Source: Saccopteryx bilineata
Taxonomy: Eukaryota; Chordata; Mammalia; Chiroptera; Emballonuridae
Reading direction: 5' to 3'
Assembly (NCBI RefSeq): GCF_036850765.1
Contig: NC_089495.1
Location: 116,583,033-116,647,032 of the forward strand
DNA length: 64,000 bases
Shown here in pieces: positions 61,222-64,000 of the stretch (the first letter of the stretch is position 1; each line of letters opens with the position of its first letter). A model generated the notes under the pieces. The model was not told where the DNA came from. It searched no databases and worked only from the letters and a program-made list of their open reading frames with translations. The translations under genes were made by a program, and so were the position numbers.

Positions 61222-61606
61222 TTTTTTTTTTTAATTTTTATTTTTTGTACTTTTCTGAAGTTGGAAACAGGGAGGCAGTCAGACAGACTCCCATATGTGC
61301 CCGACCGGGATCCACCCAGCATGCCCACCAGGGGGCAATGCTCTGCCCACCTGGGGCTTCGCTCTGCTGCAACCAGAGCCATTCCAGTGCCTGAGGCAGA
61401 GGCCACAGAGCCATCCTCAGTGCCTGGGCCAACTCTGCTCCAATGGAGCCCTGGCTGCGGGAGGGGAAGCGAGAAACAGAGAAGAAAGAGAGGGGGAGGA
61501 GTGGAGAAGCAGATGGGTGCTTCTCCTGTGTGCCCTGGCCGGGAATTGAACCTGGGACTTCTGCACGCCAGGCCAACACTCTACCACTGAGCCAACCGGC
61601 CAGGGC
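61222..61606 (-). mobile_element. Rhin-type SINE, short-body subfamily
   Basis: Full-length, reverse, with an intact head. A perfect 13-bp target duplication tcatttgatcttt lies at 61212-61224 and 61610-61622. Confidence 0.96.
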
Positions 61607-62525
61607 TAATCATTTGATCTTTCTAGCAACTTTATTAGGTAGATAACACAATTATTACCCTCATGATAAAATGATCAAGTAAGGACATAAAAAGGACAAC
61701 AATATAAAACTGGATGTTCTATGACATAAGTTTTGTTTTCTGTGTAGTAATATTTCTTCTTGGGGGTAAGAAAGTTCTCTATCATGGAAGACTGGCCTTG
61801 TGTTTTGAATCACTCTATGGCAATTCTCAGGGTCTTGTCCACAGGGCAGTGGTTTCTCACTAGGTCTTTTTGAGTAGTTTGGTGTGAAAACTCCTTGTAA
61901 GACTATACCAAGAACACTGATTGTTCCATGGTATATAGTTTTTACAGAAACTTGTGTCCCATGTGGCAGTTCCATTTCATTAGCAGTGCATTCTGGAGTG
62001 CTGTTCAGAAGACCCCGAGGCACTGTGTAGTCTCCACAGAAGTGTGGGACTGAGGGAGGAGGGGTCATCATGCCCTTTTATCATTTTAATAATAGTGGGT
62101 TACTTTTATTTCAACTCAATACCTTTTCTGTACGTTCCTAATACAACAAAATATTTTTCCCACGTTTTTTTTTTTCTTTATAAAAAATGAGCAAAAAAAA
62201 AAGAGCAAAAAAAAATGAGCAGAAAGATACGAAAAATGCCACTTTTGGATGTCATGGTGTCTTTCTAATCAGATAGGACCACTCTTTTATCTTTTTATTT
62301 ACCTTCTTCATCCCCAACTGTTACAGTGTAGCTGTGCACAACTAGGCTTTCAACCAACTTTTGTAGTTCCCCCAGAGTTCTTGTACCTTAATATAGGTTG
62401 AATGCTTTTAAAAGGTTTACTCAGAATTTAGCATATTAAGCAAAACAGGAAATTAAATCTCTAACATAAAATATCTTTATTTAGCATAGTCTCAATGGAT
62501 ATTTTATATATGTAAGAATTAGGTA

Positions 62526-62747
62526 GACCCTGGCCAGTGCTCAATGGGTAGAGCGTAGTGCCAGAGGACAGAGTTCATGGGTTTGATCCCCAGTCAGGAC
62601 TATGCAAGTGGCAAGCAATGAGTGAGTGCACAGCCAGGTAAACACCTAAGTGAAAAAATGAGTTGGTGCTTTTCTTTCTTTCTCGGCCCCCTTTCCTCTA
62701 CCCCTTTTATCTCTCTCCCTTCAAATCAATTGAAAATTTTTTAAAAG
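62526..62747 (+). mobile_element. tRNA-derived SINE, diverged
   Basis: Head gaccctggccagtgctcaat, box B-like gggtttgatcccc, later a CT-rich part and A-rich end. The flanks aagaattaggta and aagaatttggta are the target duplication. The middle differs from the Rhin-type body. Confidence 0.8.
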
Positions 62748-63482
62748 AAGAATTTGGTAAACACAGGGTAAGGCATAGAATACAGTGAATAGTCTGATAT
62801 TCAGTATTTGTATATAGTTATACATTTTTAAACTTAAAATATTTATGGATTTTGGCAGTGTGTCAGGCTCTGTGCTAATTACTAGGAGAAACAGTGAAGA
62901 TGTGTAAGAATACTGTACTCACCAAGATTGTGTTTTAGTAGAAAAATCAGTATATGTTTTAGAATTCTCTTCCCTTTATTTGGTCAGTCTTTGGCCTTTT
63001 TATCTTTGTTTGAAAGAAAATTTTAAAATACTCTTTAGTAAATGATAATGAGCAGTAAATTTTTAAAGGAATTTTTCCTATGACACTTTATTTTGAGTTG
63101 GGATCCAGGCTTCATATTTTGTGTTTATTCAGTTATTTTCTGAGTTTTTAAAATTAACATGTTTACAATTCAGAGCGTAAGTAAGTATATTAAGGATGTA
63201 AACTGAAAAGATATTTCAAACAGAATGAATTCTTGCTTTTCCTATTGAATTTCTTCTTCTATAAATACTGGTCTTGGTTTTGTCTTTATCTGTAGTAAAA
63301 TAGTTTTTGAAGATTGCAGAGTTTAGAAGTATGTGGAATTCACTAGAAGACCCTTCAGAAGAGATATTTATTTATTTTGATTTGAACATAATTGACATTT
63401 TTTTGGAAAATCTTTGTATGTATATTTTATAATTATGTTTTAAATTATTTTCTAAATAAAATTCACATTCTTCATCTTTCAG

Positions 63483-63564
63483 ATATTGACAGAGCAAGTG
63501 TGTACTCAAGTTGTACACAAACCACACCCAGAGCCAGATTCTACAGTGAAAATTCAGAACCCAA
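63483..63564 (+). CDS. NBEA: NBEA exon K (27 codons plus 1 base)
   Basis: The acceptor is cttcatctttcag; the donor is ccaa|gtgagc. It encodes ILTEQVCTQVVHKPHPEPDS followed by TVKIQNP. The single trailing a is completed to Met by exon L. The frame stays open into the intron for a few codons only. Confidence 0.96.
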
Positions 63565-63801
63565 GTGAGCAAACAGCAATTGTTTATTGTGATGAAATAG
63601 TAACATGGTAATGTGTCAGACTAAATCAAAACTCTTCCAACCACCTAAATCATGATGGTGTTTTAATGGTTCGTTTCACTTAAAGCTTACCTACCATGGT
63701 GCTAAGCTCTTGGTTGAAAAATCAGTAAATACTTTTTGAGAGGAAGATATAATGTAGTTATAAATCTATAATATACTTTTTTTGTTGTTGTTCTGTAACA
63801 G
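63565..63801 (+). other. intron K-L (237 bp)
   Basis: Short GT-AG intron with no recognised feature. Confidence 0.93.
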
Positions 63802-63925
63802 TGATTCTTAAGGTGGTAGCAACTTTATTAAAAAACTCTACACCAAGTGCAGAACTGATGGAAGTTCGTCGTCTATTTTTATCTGACATGATAAAACTTT
63901 TCAGTAACAGCCGCGAAAACAGAAG
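63802..63925 (+). CDS. NBEA: NBEA exon L (2 bases, 40 codons, 2 bases)
   Basis: The acceptor is ttctgtaacag; the donor is agaag|gtaagc. It reads ILKVVATLLKNSTPSAELME, then VRRLFLSDMIKLFSNSRENR, with a final split Arg codon. The LKVVATLLKNS helix and the LFLSDMIKLFSNSREN block are characteristic of the NBEA/LRBA armadillo region. The next exon lies beyond the window; 63926-64000 is the start of its intron. Confidence 0.96.
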
Positions 63926-64000
63926 GTAAGCAATTTGAATATTATAACAATACTTTATTCCATAATTAATCTTATTTTCTTTGCTTTATTTTCAATATCT

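Larger units (their letters stand above)
52903..63482 (+). other. intron J-K (10.6 kb)
   Basis: It holds a small TA-type MITE, two old hAT fragments, a second copy of an L1 3' segment, a MaLR LTR, a MIR, a hAT element and seven SINE insertions (listed separately). I recognise nothing in 53176-53624, 54464-54824, 55116-55503, 55800-56244, 56720-57740, 58057-58640, 60154-60664, 60899-61221, 61607-62525 and 62760-63482, apart from microsatellites and poly-A runs. Confidence 0.85.
763..63925 (+). other. NBEA: NBEA gene body, 12 internal coding exons
   Basis: Twelve exons splice into a single open frame with no stop or frameshift. Neurobeachin is a very large (nearly 3,000 residues) cytosolic and membrane-associated scaffold of the BEACH family, enriched in neurons, that binds PKA regulatory subunits and supports synaptic membrane-protein trafficking. 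The window covers the end of the concanavalin A-like lectin domain and the armadillo/DUF4704 region. The paralogue LRBA is similar here, but the residues seen (for example [53 protein letters not shown]) fit NBEA rather than LRBA as I remember them. Introns range from 95 bp to 18.3 kb. The promoter, 5' exons and C-terminal PH-BEACH-WD40 exons are outside the window. Confidence 0.95.

Noticed and set aside
763..63925. The gene being LRBA instead of NBEA
   Set aside because: The two are similar in this region, but the distinguishing blocks (ETTVCATLLAFLVELLKSS, HTHSLFTLLGERL, PSAELMEVRR) match NBEA as I recall it.
1..64000. CRISPR array, phage, operon or other microbial system
   Set aside because: The sequence is spliced mammalian DNA; the only regular repeats are microsatellites and SINE body units.

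Overview
This is mammalian genomic DNA from inside one long, intron-rich gene. Twelve coding exons on the + strand, all with GT-AG splice sites and mutually consistent phases, join into one uninterrupted reading frame of 1,412 coding bases (470 codons plus 2 bases). I recognise the protein as neurobeachin (NBEA), the neuronal BEACH-domain/AKAP scaffold. The part covered runs from the end of the N-terminal concanavalin A-like lectin region into the following armadillo/DUF4704 region. The first and last NBEA exons, the PKA-anchoring segment and the PH-BEACH-WD40 end lie outside the window.

The host is almost certainly a bat. The introns carry many copies of tRNA-derived SINEs that start with a tRNA-like head (A box near ggctcagcggtagagcg, B box ggttcgattcc) and have a CpG-rich body. 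I associate this type with horseshoe bats and their relatives (Rhin-type SINEs). The species is inferred and was not tested. Two other tRNA-derived SINE families, decayed L1 copies, L2, MIR, MaLR and possible ERV LTRs make up the rest of the retroelements.

Layout: 1-762 upstream intron; exon A 763-960; exon B 1555-1688; an 18.3-kb intron with L1, SINEs and two tiny DNA-transposon derivatives; exon C 20011-20119; exon D 27653-27805; exon E 29186-29354; an 8.9-kb SINE-rich intron; a tight cluster of exons F, G, H (38241-39271) with one intron of only 95 bp; exon I 42631-42723; a 10-kb intron largely filled by one old L1 that was hit by at least three later elements; exon J 52794-52902; a 10.6-kb intron dense in SINEs; exon K 63483-63564; exon L 63802-63925; then the next donor.

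The unusual content is the set of cut-and-paste DNA elements, which are uncommon as young insertions in most mammals. It includes a 48-bp palindromic hAT derivative and a 168-bp hairpin relative, both with perfect 8-bp target duplications and SPIN-like ends. There are two mariner-like elements of about 590 bp with roughly 110-bp inverted repeats and a relic transposase N-terminus. There are also several shorter TA-flanked elements and three larger hAT elements. I see no second protein-coding gene, no intact mobile-element ORF, no CRISPR array and no microbial-type system.
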